From Herbinix luporum (GTDB lineage: Bacteria > Bacillota > Clostridia > Lachnospirales > Lachnospiraceae), in assembly GCF_900070325.1 (NCBI RefSeq), contig NZ_LN879430.1:2163379-2227378 (forward strand): a stretch of 64,000 nucleotides of DNA. The letters are read 5' to 3'. How positions within the stretch are numbered: the stretch's first letter is position 1; each line of letters starts with the position of its first letter. Below, piece after piece: positions 17,455 through 25,574 of this stretch. The notes beneath the pieces are model-generated. The model saw only the letters and a program-made list of their open reading frames with translations, made no database searches and was not told the origin of the DNA. The translations under genes were made by a program, and so were the position numbers.

Positions 17455-18945
17455 TTAGTTTTTTTTCAATATTTCCTCAACTTCATTTTTCATCTCATCA
17501 ATTTCACATACATTTTTATGCCTAATCTCTGCAGAATATAATTCCTCAATTGCCTTTGGTATTGCCACACCGGATAATTCTTTAAGTACTTTAGCCTGTT
17601 CATAATCATTCTCAGGTATAGGATCTTTTCCTAAGGCACTTAGAACACTTTCTGCAAACTTATAAGGACTGGCAGTTGAGACTATAACTGTTTTTGTCTT
17701 ATCTCCTACTTCATCCTTGTACTTATTATAAACACTAGAAGCTACTGCTGTATGTGTATCTAAGACATATCCTGTTTCTTCATATATGTTAAGAATGGCG
17801 GACTTAGTTTCTTCTACTGTTGCATAGCCTCCGATAAAGTCTTCTAGATTCTTTTTCATATCTGATGTTATTTCATATCTTCCCTTACTGCTTAAGCTGT
17901 TCATTAAATCCTTGGTTTTATCCGTATCCTCTCCTGCAATATGATAAATCAGCCTCTCTAGATTACTGCTGATAAGTATGTCCATGGACGGAGATATGGT
18001 AAGGATAAATTCACGATTAGAATCGTATACACCTGTTTGAAAGAAATCAAACAGAACCTTATTGTCATTGGAAGCACAGATTAACTTTCCTATGGGAAGA
18101 CCCATCTGCTTTGCATAATAAGCTGCAAGGATATTTCCGAAATTACCTGTAGGAACTACAAAATTGATTTTTTCCCCTTCCGATACTTCATTCCTTCTAT
18201 ATAATTCTACATAGGAATAAACATAATAAACTATCTGAGGAAGCAGCCGTCCTATATTGATAGAGTTGGCTGAAGAGAATCGGTATCCCGCTTTTTTTAT
18301 TCTCTCTGCAAGTTCTTGGTCATTAAATATCTTCTTAACTCCGGTTTGAGCATCATCAAAGTTACCACGGATTCCAATTACATAGGTATTATCCCCTTTT
18401 TGGGTTACCATCTGCTTCTCCTGAACCTTGCTTACTCCATCTTTCGGATAAAAGACTATAATCTTAGTTCCCTCTACATCCGCAAATCCAGCCAGTGCTG
18501 CTTTTCCTGTATCCCCTGAAGTGGCCGTAAGAATTACAATCTCATCAGATATATTATTTTTTTTAGCCGCTTTAGTAAGAAGATGGGGCAGAATAGATAG
18601 AGCCATATCTTTAAATGCTATGGTAGCTCCATGGAATAATTCAAGATAATACATATTCCCAACTTTTTTTAGGGGAGCAATATCCGGTACGTCAAATTTT
18701 TCGTCATAAGCTTTGCTGATACAATCCTTTAATTCATCTTCCGTATAATCAGTCAAATATAGTCTTAGAACTTCATAAGCAATCTCAAGGTAATTCATCT
18801 TTGATAATTCATTCATGGATATGGTTAGCTTTGGAATAGCTTCCGGTACAAATAGTCCACCGTCCGGTGACAAGCCTTGAATAATTGCTTCAGATGCAGT
18901 TACTTTTATACTGCTATTTCTTGTACTATGATACATTAGATTCAT
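17455..18945 (-). CDS. thrC: Threonine synthase
   Basis: Threonine synthase converts O-phosphohomoserine to threonine with pyridoxal phosphate. The 496 residues match the longer bacterial form. The N-terminal YHSTRN...SPDGGLFVPE is diagnostic. The cofactor lysine lies in LFHGATIAFKDMALSILPHLL near residue 115, and the phosphate-binding region is TATSGDTGKAAL. AAAGGGG lies about 11 bases before the chosen ATG. A second ATG three codons in is also possible. It is a single gene with its own promoter-like sequence upstream and no visible T-box. Confidence 0.95.
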   Translation of the reverse strand: MNLMYHSTRNSSIKVTASEAIIQGLSPDGGLFVPEAIPKLTISMNELSKMNYLEIAYEVLRLYLTDYTEDELKDCISKAYDEKFDVPDIAPLKKVGNMYYLELFHGATIAFKDMALSILPHLLTKAAKKNNISDEIVILTATSGDTGKAALAGFADVEGTKIIVFYPKDGVSKVQEKQMVTQKGDNTYVIGIRGNFDDAQTGVKKIFNDQELAERIKKAGYRFSSANSINIGRLLPQIVYYVYSYVELYRRNEVSEGEKINFVVPTGNFGNILAAYYAKQMGLPIGKLICASNDNKVLFDFFQTGVYDSNREFILTISPSMDILISSNLERLIYHIAGEDTDKTKDLMNSLSSKGRYEITSDMKKNLEDFIGGYATVEETKSAILNIYEETGYVLDTHTAVASSVYNKYKDEVGDKTKTVIVSTASPYKFAESVLSALGKDPIPENDYEQAKVLKELSGVAIPKAIEELYSAEIRHKNVCEIDEMKNEVEEILKKN

Positions 18946-18990
18946 AATCTTTTAATCCCCTTTATTTAGAAATGGTATTGATAAAAGCAG

Positions 18991-19018
18991 AATAATCCGC
19001 CTGTTAGGGCGGATTATA
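18991..19018 (-). terminator. GC-rich hairpin between the SleB gene and thrC
   Basis: The arms AATCCGCC and GGCGGATT, extended by AT pairs, surround a 5-6 base loop about 55 bases after the SleB stop. It may terminate that gene. A TGATATAAT extended -10 overlaps one arm, so it could also mark the thrC promoter and act as an operator. Confidence 0.55.
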
Positions 19019-19074
19019 TCATATCTCGAAATTAGATTCCAGTATTGTGTTAAATTTTTATAAAATCATCGAAA

Positions 19075-20007
19075 TTATTTGTAAAATTCATGAACCCCAT
19101 GCTTAAATAACCACTTTAGATTGTTATCAAACCACTTCACATTACTTTTCTTAGCAAGCTTTCTTGCCATAAAGTATAAGGCCCCTTGAGAATAATCTTC
19201 ACCCTCTAAAGCTCTTTCTACTGCTTCTTTAGTTTCCTTTGTCACCTTAACCTTCCAAAATCTCTTATCGGCTATGGGAGAAAACTGATAGTCATCTCCA
19301 ACCTTTTGGAATATAACATCCTTGATATTATCGGGAAACTTTTTGCTACACACTCTGTTAATTACAACATTGGCAACTAATATTTTTCCGATTATATCTT
19401 CTCCTGTTGCTTCTGCCTCAACAATCTGCTCCAACATCTCTATATCTTCTTCTGTAATCTTAATTTTAGTGACCTTGTTATTCTTCTTAAGAACCAGTTC
19501 ACTAACTACTTCTTTCTCAGTTTTTTTCTCAGTCTTTTTTTCAGTCTTTTTCTCAGTATTTTTCTCAGTATCTTTCTCAGTATCTTTTTCAGTATCTTTT
19601 TCAACCTCTTCTACAATCGGTTCAGCTTCAGCTACTGAAAAACTTGAAATAGCCTTAGTTTCTTCCTTAAGAACTTTATTATCTTTCATCTGTTCAAACA
19701 TAAGACTATACTCATTACTGCTCATGGCAAATCCTAAAAGCCAGTTGGTATCTTTAGAGCCCACAGCAGTTTGGGACCTTATGGGCAGATATTTCTGCAG
19801 ATAGTCCATCCTATACTCTACTTTTAGGGTGTTTGCTTCATCAGTTTGTGCCTGTACTGCGTCTGCCTTGGATTTGATATCATAAAGAGCATCAGATCCA
19901 ATGATCAACAGAAATACTGACAATACATAAGCTGCAAATACCATGCATATGCCATGATTATTTTCTCGCAGGCTTAACTTTTGAAGAAACTTATTTATGA
20001 TTGTCAT
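19075..20007 (-). CDS. Membrane-anchored cell wall hydrolase, SleB/CwlJ family
   Basis: This is 310 residues from MTIINKFLQK, with AAAGGA seven bases before the ATG. One membrane segment lies near residues 18-40 (ICMVFAAYVLSVFLLIIGSDA), so the rest is outside. A central run of about eight K-x-T-E repeats (residues near 145-175) forms a charged stalk. The C-terminal 120 residues are a SleB-type hydrolase: IVEAEATGEDIIGKILVANVV with the catalytic glutamate, VINRVCSKKFP, YQFSPIADKRFW and ALYFMARK. These enzymes cut peptidoglycan and include spore cortex lytic enzymes. This anchored form may act on the vegetative wall or on spores. Confidence 0.9.
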   Translation of the reverse strand: MTIINKFLQKLSLRENNHGICMVFAAYVLSVFLLIIGSDALYDIKSKADAVQAQTDEANTLKVEYRMDYLQKYLPIRSQTAVGSKDTNWLLGFAMSSNEYSLMFEQMKDNKVLKEETKAISSFSVAEAEPIVEEVEKDTEKDTEKDTEKNTEKKTEKKTEKKTEKEVVSELVLKKNNKVTKIKITEEDIEMLEQIVEAEATGEDIIGKILVANVVINRVCSKKFPDNIKDVIFQKVGDDYQFSPIADKRFWKVKVTKETKEAVERALEGEDYSQGALYFMARKLAKKSNVKWFDNNLKWLFKHGVHEFYK

Positions 20008-20040
20008 AATAATATCCTTTCTTCTTAAACCGAATTTTGT

Positions 20041-20070
20041 CATTACCAATATTTGTAAATATTGGTAATG
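20041..20070. repeat. Perfect palindrome in the SleB leader
   Basis: Arms of 13-14 bases (CATTACCAATATTT and AAATATTGGTAATG) flank a two-base centre. It lies between the -10 of the SleB promoter and its ribosome binding site. It could be a repressor operator or an RNA hairpin over the leader. No T-run follows, so it is not a terminator. Confidence 0.8.
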
Positions 20071-20079
20071 CTAAACTGC

Positions 20080-20108
20080 ATTATAGGTTTCTTAATTTTT
20101 TGTGTCAA
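20080..20108 (-). promoter_or_regulatory. Promoter of the SleB-type hydrolase gene
   Basis: TTGACA and TATAAT are exactly 17 bases apart on the minus strand. The palindrome at 20041-20070 begins about 10 bases after the -10, so it overlaps or closely follows the transcription start. Confidence 0.88.
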
Positions 20109-20380
20109 TAAGAAAAACCAAATTTCGTTAATTGATACTATTTTGATTTAGCATATTTTAACATTAACGGATAATCTTAACAATAGATTTTATAAAAGCT
20201 ATTAAATCTTTGTTGATTATTTACAGACCAATTGTAACAATTTGTTAAGATTATATTAATGATTTTTAACCAACCAATGGTATTTTATTCATATTCTACA
20301 GAAATAGAATAATATTTTTGTAATAATCTGTTAGCCTTTTGCTAAAATTTGCAAATAATCGACTTATTTCCTCTATTGTC

Positions 20381-20410
20381 TTGCAGCCTATACTATATTT
20401 TGATATAGTA
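20381..20410 (+). promoter_or_regulatory. Promoter with dyad symmetry before the double-AP2 gene
   Basis: TTGCAG and TATAGT are 17 bases apart. The -10 is one half of an inverted repeat TACTATA-6-TATAGTA (20391-20410). A protein bound there would block the promoter, and autoregulation is one possibility. The remaining bases between 20109 and 20380 are AT-rich with no gene that I can see. Confidence 0.6.
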
Positions 20411-20450
20411 AATTATATTACAAATATATTATAAGAAAGTGGAGGCTATT

Positions 20451-21245
20451 ATGTTACCAGGTGTTTATTACGCTAAGAAAAAAAGTGGAGAGCCATATTA
20501 TAGGGCTTCAATTACCTTTAAGGGTAATCATATCAGCCTTGGCAGCTATGATACAGAAACAAAGGCTTCTAGTGCCTATAAACTTGCAGGGGAAGTACTT
20601 TATAGCACCCCTGATATATGGAATATAGATAATTACCCAAGCTCATGCCTGTTATCCTTTGATAAATGGGTCGTCTTAATTAACCTAAGAGATAATGGGA
20701 TTTATTTTAAAAATCCTATCTATTTAAAAAAGAGTTACTTCTTATATTATCTAGACAAAGATCTAATTCTCAAATTCGATGTAGATGATTTATTTTACTA
20801 TGCAAGACATAAGATATCCATGCGGGGCCAGCATCTATACACCTCTGAATATGGTATGCAAATAAATTTAAGATCCCGATATGGTATAAAAAATTATGCT
20901 GTAGAGGGAAGGGATTATCGCTTTATTAATGGTGATAATACGGACTTTCGTTATTCCAATATCGAGATTATTAATCCCTACCATGGTGTAAGCAAGTATA
21001 TAAAAAATAATAAAACCATATATGAAGCTAAGATACATCTTAATGGAGACTATATAATAGGTAGATATGACACAGAGGAAGAGGCAGCTATAGCCTATAA
21101 TAAGGCTGCTCAGATATTAAAAAATAAAGGTGTTTCTAAAAATTTTCCCGAGAATTATGTAGAAGGAATAGATGAGATAACCTATGCCGCCCTATATCAA
21201 CGGATTAGAATATCAAAAAAGATTTTAAATTATATGTCCTCTTAG
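20451..21245 (+). CDS. Two AP2 domains around a degenerate HNH core
   Basis: This is 264 residues from an ATG with GTGGAGG five bases upstream. An AP2-like three-strand DNA-binding domain is at the N-terminus (GVYYAKKKSGEPYYRASIT, ISLGSYDTETKASSAYK). A second is near residues 183-230 (HGVSKYIKNNKTIYEAKIHL, YDTEEEAAIAYNKAA). The middle resembles an HNH endonuclease module (YYARHKISMRG, then YRFINGDNTDFRYSNIEII). The usual VDHINGD is YRFINGD, so the catalytic histidine is lost. I infer a DNA-binding protein derived from an AP2-HNH homing endonuclease, now perhaps a regulator. It stands alone between the SleB gene and rnpB. Confidence 0.72.
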   Translation: MLPGVYYAKKKSGEPYYRASITFKGNHISLGSYDTETKASSAYKLAGEVLYSTPDIWNIDNYPSSCLLSFDKWVVLINLRDNGIYFKNPIYLKKSYFLYYLDKDLILKFDVDDLFYYARHKISMRGQHLYTSEYGMQINLRSRYGIKNYAVEGRDYRFINGDNTDFRYSNIEIINPYHGVSKYIKNNKTIYEAKIHLNGDYIIGRYDTEEEAAIAYNKAAQILKNKGVSKNFPENYVEGIDEITYAALYQRIRISKKILNYMSS

Positions 21246-21360
21246 TTACCAATATGTTAATAATATTATATTTTCTTTAAATCTTCCAAATTCACTTTAA
21301 AAAAGTCTAGTTTCATGATATATTAATGCTATATTTTTCTTCTTCCGTTTTCATAATTTC

Positions 21361-21446
21361 ACAAATTGAGCCGCAGGTACAAAATTCAGAAGTTTCTTTT
21401 AAAGAAACGCCCCCCTGTAAATGTACTTGCGGCTCAATTTGTTTTT
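21361..21446 (+). terminator. Long hairpin with a second hairpin in its loop
   Basis: Arms of 20 bases (ACAAATTGAGCCGCAGGTAC, and its complement with one G-U pair at 21423-21442) are followed by TTTTT. The loop contains its own perfect stem, GTTTCTTT-AAAGAAAC. It sits 115 bases after the double-AP2 gene and 50 bases before rnpB. It could be a terminator, a small RNA, or the relic of a small palindromic mobile element. Confidence 0.65.
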
Positions 21447-21496
21447 CCTTTGATTTTACATTTACTTTTATCATCTTACATGTTAGAATACCTTTT

Positions 21497-21863
21497 GTGA
21501 GTAGCACAGATGGTCGCGCTTTTTTAAGTGAGGAAAGTCCGGGCTTCATAGGGCAGGGTGCCGGATAACGTCCGGTGGAGGCGACTCCAAGGCTAGTGCA
21601 ACAGAAATAAACCGCCATGGCAAAGTTTCTTTGCTATGGTAAGGATGGAAAGGTGGTTTAAGAGACCACCGCCCTTCTGGTAACAGAAGGGGCAGATGTA
21701 AACCCCACCCGAAGTAAGGCCGAACAGAAAGCGATACGGTTGCCCGCCGTGCTTTCGGGTTGGCCGCGTAGTATCTGTGAAAGCGGATACTGGAGCCGTA
21801 TGGTAACATACGGTCAAGATAGATGACCATCCGAGACAGAACCCGGCTTATAGTGCTGCTCAT
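21497..21863 (+). ncRNA. rnpB: RNase P RNA, type A
   Basis: This is the catalytic RNA that trims the 5' leader of tRNA precursors. The conserved elements are visible: GAGGAAAGTCCGGGC near 21531, CAGGGTGCCGG, a segment reading GGTAAGGATGGAAAGGTGG, then GAGACCACCGCCC, and GACAGAACCCGGCTTAT near the 3' end. The outer helix P1 pairs GTGAGTAGCAC with GTGCTGCTCAT and sets both ends. A TAGAAT -10 element at 21484-21489 would start transcription at about 21496. The 3' end overlaps the last codon of the convergent kinase-like gene. I see no T-rich terminator directly after it. Several antisense reading frames here are not genes. Confidence 0.97.
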
Positions 21864-23518
21864 ACTTTAAAGCAACTTCCACCTATAAATTCTTTTAATA
21901 TAGAGTTTTTCGGTACAGCATCACTTGGTGCTCCTATAAAATAGTCTAAAAACTTCAGCAATCTTTTTGCTTCTAAATATTCTACACTATCCCTATCTAC
22001 CCCAAATAAAATAGGTTCAGCATACTGCTTTAAGACAGCCAGCTCATAGATTAGAGCGGAATTGAACATTATATCTGCCTCCTCTTGGAATGGGAAGATA
22101 TTCTCTTCTTCGCCCCTTCTTACAGATGGCCACATAGATATAGTTGTCTGGGCTGATGCCCCTCTAGTTCTTGCATCCCTAACCATTCTTCTAATCAGCC
22201 TGCCGTCGGTAGTGGGAATTCTGTTATGTTCATCAATATTTAACTGAGTTAGAGCACTGATATAAATTTTATACTTGCTTTCCCTAGGAAGGCAGTAGGA
22301 TAGTTCATCATTAAGGCCATGTATACCCTCTATAACCAAAATTCCGTCTTTGCCTATATTCAGATAATTACCCTTATATTCTCTCTTGCCGGTTATAAAA
22401 TTATATACAGGCAAATCCACTGATTTACCATTCATTAAGTCAGTCATATCCTTATTAAACTGTTCCAAATCAATAGCATGTAGGCTTTCAAAGTTTAAAT
22501 TCCCATATTCATCTTTTGGGGTTTTATCTCTATTTACAAAATAGTTATCCACTGCAATGGGATAAGGCTTTAAGCCATGGGCTTTCAGTTGAATACTAAG
22601 CCTATGGGAAAATGTAGTCTTACCGGAAGAAGAAGGACCCGCTATCATAATAAATTTCTTATCTTTTGCCTTTTTAATAGCTTCAGCTATTTCACTGATT
22701 TTCTTTTCCTGTAGAGCCTCCTGTACTAAAACCAAATCATTAAACTTTCCTTGGGATATAAGGTCATTAAGAGCCCCTACATTATCAACTTCCATCATTT
22801 TAGCCCATTGATTAGATTCCTTTAAAGTAAGATAGAGTTTTTTCTTGGGTATAAAGGGTTCTACCGTTGTAGGATTTTTCATTCTTGGTAGTACTAAAAC
22901 AAAACCATCCTCATAAAGCATCAAATCAAAATATTTAAGCATACCGGTACTTGGGGGCATATATCCATAATAATAATCTTCAAACCCATCTAGGTTATAT
23001 ATATTTGCCTTAGATACTCGGCGGTACTTAAATAACTTTTCCTTATCATACATCTTATAAAAAGCAAATAGGGATACGGCATCATCTGTACCTATGCTTC
23101 TTTTAAGAAAAGGTATGTCTTTATTAACCAGTTGCTTCATTCTGTCTTTTACCGCTTCGATTCGTTCTATGGTTAAGGGTAGACTACCTTCATAATCAAA
23201 ATATAAGCTGTTTCCTAAAGAGTATTCTACAGAAACTTTCTTTACATTATCTTTACCAAACTCAGCATAAAAAGCCTTAAGTAAGACTAAAATCATACCT
23301 CTGGTATATGTCTTATGGCCGGCATCTTCATTGGTGGTAACAAAACTTACGGTACAATCCTTATCTACGGTCTTAAACAGTTCCCTAAGCTTTCCGTTAA
23401 CAAAGGCAAGGATTATATCATAACTATATTCCTTCTGATATTCAGCCGCAATTTCTGATAATTTAGTGTTAATGGGGTATTCTTTAACTTCTTCACCAAT
23501 CTTTACTTTAACTTTCAT
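21860..23518 (-). CDS. Uridine kinase-like nucleoside kinase with N-terminal TGS region
   Basis: This is 552 residues. The N-terminus (MKVKVKIGEEVKEYPINTKLSEIA) is like the TGS and editing-domain region of threonyl-tRNA synthetase and extends to about residue 230. The C-terminal half is a uridine kinase/phosphoribulokinase-type P-loop domain: IMIAGPSSSGKTTFSHRL near residue 285, then VDNYFVNRDKTP, and IEGIHGLN. Such fusions are common in Clostridia and Thermotoga and are annotated as nucleoside kinases, but the true substrate is not established. The start overlaps the trmK stop by 11 bases. Longer upstream starts only read through trmK. Confidence 0.85.
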   Translation of the reverse strand: MKVKVKIGEEVKEYPINTKLSEIAAEYQKEYSYDIILAFVNGKLRELFKTVDKDCTVSFVTTNEDAGHKTYTRGMILVLLKAFYAEFGKDNVKKVSVEYSLGNSLYFDYEGSLPLTIERIEAVKDRMKQLVNKDIPFLKRSIGTDDAVSLFAFYKMYDKEKLFKYRRVSKANIYNLDGFEDYYYGYMPPSTGMLKYFDLMLYEDGFVLVLPRMKNPTTVEPFIPKKKLYLTLKESNQWAKMMEVDNVGALNDLISQGKFNDLVLVQEALQEKKISEIAEAIKKAKDKKFIMIAGPSSSGKTTFSHRLSIQLKAHGLKPYPIAVDNYFVNRDKTPKDEYGNLNFESLHAIDLEQFNKDMTDLMNGKSVDLPVYNFITGKREYKGNYLNIGKDGILVIEGIHGLNDELSYCLPRESKYKIYISALTQLNIDEHNRIPTTDGRLIRRMVRDARTRGASAQTTISMWPSVRRGEEENIFPFQEEADIMFNSALIYELAVLKQYAEPILFGVDRDSVEYLEAKRLLKFLDYFIGAPSDAVPKNSILKEFIGGSCFKV

Positions 23519-24251
23519 CCTTGTATCCAATTTCGCCCTCCTTATAATAATTAATAGCATTGTCAATCAGTCGGATAAAATTATTAATTTCAAACTGCCT
23601 TTGAATAGACTGCTTTGTCGGCAGAGATATTAGTTCTTTATATATATTTTCATACTGCTTTCTTTCTGCTTTTAAAAATTCCAATAAAACCGGATTTCTT
23701 TCCTCAAGAAGCAACCTTCCAAAATAAATATGTTCAGGCTTTATAAGCTGATAATCCTTATCCTTGAAATTCGGGGAGACTTTCCTTAACTTCATTACAA
23801 CATAATATTTGCCTTCTTCTTTTAACATGCTTTCTTTTATAATAATATATCCTAATTCTTTTAAAGTTTTTCTAACTAAATGTATTTCAGATTGTGGTTG
23901 CAGTATCAACTCTTTAGCTGCTGATACTACATTAATGTTGCCGGTTAGTATTTGTATCATTAACCTGCCACCCATACCGGCAATCAGTATGGTATCTACC
24001 TCTCCGGCTTTTAGCTCCTTTATACCGTCAGATTTTCTGATTGTAATTTTATCTTCCACACCATACCTCTTAATATTTTCCTTTGCCCTATCAAGAGGTC
24101 CTTGGTTAATATCCATGGCCACCACAAAAGGAGATATTCTTTCTTTCACTAAATATATAGCTGTATATGCATGATCACATCCGATATCAGCCACCCGGCT
24201 ACCGGGGGTTACCATGGATGCTACTGCTTCTAGTCTTTTTGAAAGTTGCAT
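23508..24251 (-). CDS. trmK: tRNA (adenine-22-N1)-methyltransferase
   Basis: TrmK methylates N1 of adenine 22 in the D-arm region of certain tRNAs using S-adenosylmethionine. The 247 residues fit the family. The SAM-binding motif I is RVADIGCDHAYTAIYLV near residue 20, with AMDINQGPLDRAKENI after it. The NPPY-like region is replaced by the family-typical DTILIAGMGGRLMIQIL. The C-terminal helical part (about 160-247) fits the coiled-coil extension of TrmK. GAGG lies before the ATG. It overlaps the start of the kinase-like gene and probably shares its transcript. Confidence 0.9.
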   Translation of the reverse strand: MQLSKRLEAVASMVTPGSRVADIGCDHAYTAIYLVKERISPFVVAMDINQGPLDRAKENIKRYGVEDKITIRKSDGIKELKAGEVDTILIAGMGGRLMIQILTGNINVVSAAKELILQPQSEIHLVRKTLKELGYIIIKESMLKEEGKYYVVMKLRKVSPNFKDKDYQLIKPEHIYFGRLLLEERNPVLLEFLKAERKQYENIYKELISLPTKQSIQRQFEINNFIRLIDNAINYYKEGEIGYKDES

Positions 24252-24348
24252 TTTTTCCTCTCCATTATTTCATTTTATGTCATTTTACCATATTATGCAT
24301 TATTTTTCTATAGAACAATCTGTAAATTTATGTCAAATTTTATAAAAC

Positions 24349-24379
24349 TAAAAAAGCTGTTTCGATATTACGAAACAGC
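24349..24379 (-). terminator. Terminator of the dgt-dnaG-rpoD operon
   Basis: The arms GCTGTTTCG and CGAAACAGC around a six-base loop are followed on the minus strand by TTTTTTAG. The hairpin is just after the rpoD stop codon. Confidence 0.92.
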
Positions 24380-24387
24380 CCTTTATT

Positions 24388-25491
24388 TTACTCTAGATAA
24401 TCCTTAAGCTTCCTGCTTCTGCTGGGATGTCTTAGCTTACGCAGGGCTTTTGCCTCAATTTGACGAATTCTTTCCCTGGTAACATTAAATTCTTTTCCCA
24501 CTTCCTCTAAGGTTCTTGCCCTTCCGTCATCTAATCCAAATCTAAGCCTTAAAACCTTCTGTTCTCTTTCGGTTAGGGTTCCTAAAACATCAACCAGCTG
24601 TTCCTTTAATAAGGTAAAAGCTGCTGCCTCAGCAGGGACCGGTACATTATCATCCTGAATAAAGTCTCCAAGATGGCTGTCCTCTTCTTCACCGATAGGT
24701 GTTTCAAGAGATACCGGCTCTTGAGATATTTTCTGAATTTCCCTTACCCTATCTACAGGTATATTCATAACATCTGAAATCTCCTCGGGGGTAGGTTCCC
24801 TGCCAAGCTCCTGCAAAAGCTGTCTTTGTACCCTTGTCAGTTTATTAATGGTTTCTACCATATGAACAGGAATACGGATTGTCCTAGCCTGATCCGCTAT
24901 GGCTCTTGTAATAGCTTGTCTAATCCACCAGGTTGCATAGGTACTGAATTTAAAGCCTTTACGGTAATCAAATTTCTCCACAGCTTTTATAAGACCCAGA
25001 TTACCTTCCTGAATTAAATCTAAAAATAACATTCCACGGCCAACATATCTCTTAGCAATACTGACTACCAGACGGAGATTTGCCTCAGCTAGCCTTTTTT
25101 TAGCCGCTTCATCTCCCTCTTCCATTCTTTTAGCCAGTTCACTTTCTTCCTCCGCAGTAAGTAAAGGAACTTTACCGATTTCCTTTAGATACATGCGGAC
25201 CGGATCTTCTATATTTATGCCCTCTGGAATGGATAAATCTATGGGCTCAGTATCCTCTTCATCATCCGGTATGATGTCATCCTCATCATCCTCTGCGGCA
25301 TCAGTTAACCGAAGAACATCCACATTATGCTTCTCCAGATAATCATATATTTTTTCTACTTTATGAGGATCTAAATCCATATCTGCAAAAAAATCATTTA
25401 CTTCCTGATATTCCAAAACATTTTTCTTCTTTTTTGCAAAAGCCAATAATTCTTTTAATCTTTCTGTAAACTTAGCAATATTCTCGTCCAT
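24388..25491 (-). CDS. rpoD: RNA polymerase primary sigma factor SigA
   Basis: This is the 367-residue housekeeping sigma factor, a length typical of Firmicute SigA. Region 1.1 lies at the N-terminus, with a very acidic stretch near residue 70 ([13 protein letters not shown]). Region 2 is nearly invariant: [19 protein letters not shown] and [17 protein letters not shown]. Region 4 ends the protein with [15 protein letters not shown], then [27 protein letters not shown] precedes the ATG. It follows dnaG by 83 bases in the classic macromolecular synthesis order, here led by dgt. It recognises the TTGACA/TATAAT promoters seen throughout the window. Confidence 0.97.
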   Translation of the reverse strand: MDENIAKFTERLKELLAFAKKKKNVLEYQEVNDFFADMDLDPHKVEKIYDYLEKHNVDVLRLTDAAEDDEDDIIPDDEEDTEPIDLSIPEGINIEDPVRMYLKEIGKVPLLTAEEESELAKRMEEGDEAAKKRLAEANLRLVVSIAKRYVGRGMLFLDLIQEGNLGLIKAVEKFDYRKGFKFSTYATWWIRQAITRAIADQARTIRIPVHMVETINKLTRVQRQLLQELGREPTPEEISDVMNIPVDRVREIQKISQEPVSLETPIGEEEDSHLGDFIQDDNVPVPAEAAAFTLLKEQLVDVLGTLTEREQKVLRLRFGLDDGRARTLEEVGKEFNVTRERIRQIEAKALRKLRHPSRSRKLKDYLE

Positions 25492-25574
25492 AGATAATCC
25501 TTCCTTCTTAAACTCTTTTATATTCTAACCATCATTTAATGAAATATGCAGTAATGCTATTTGCAGCAACTTTC

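Noticed and set aside
21313-21863. Several minus- and plus-strand open frames across the rnpB region
   Set aside because: They lie on or antisense to the RNase P RNA and the hairpin before it, have no ribosome sites, and read as low-quality protein.
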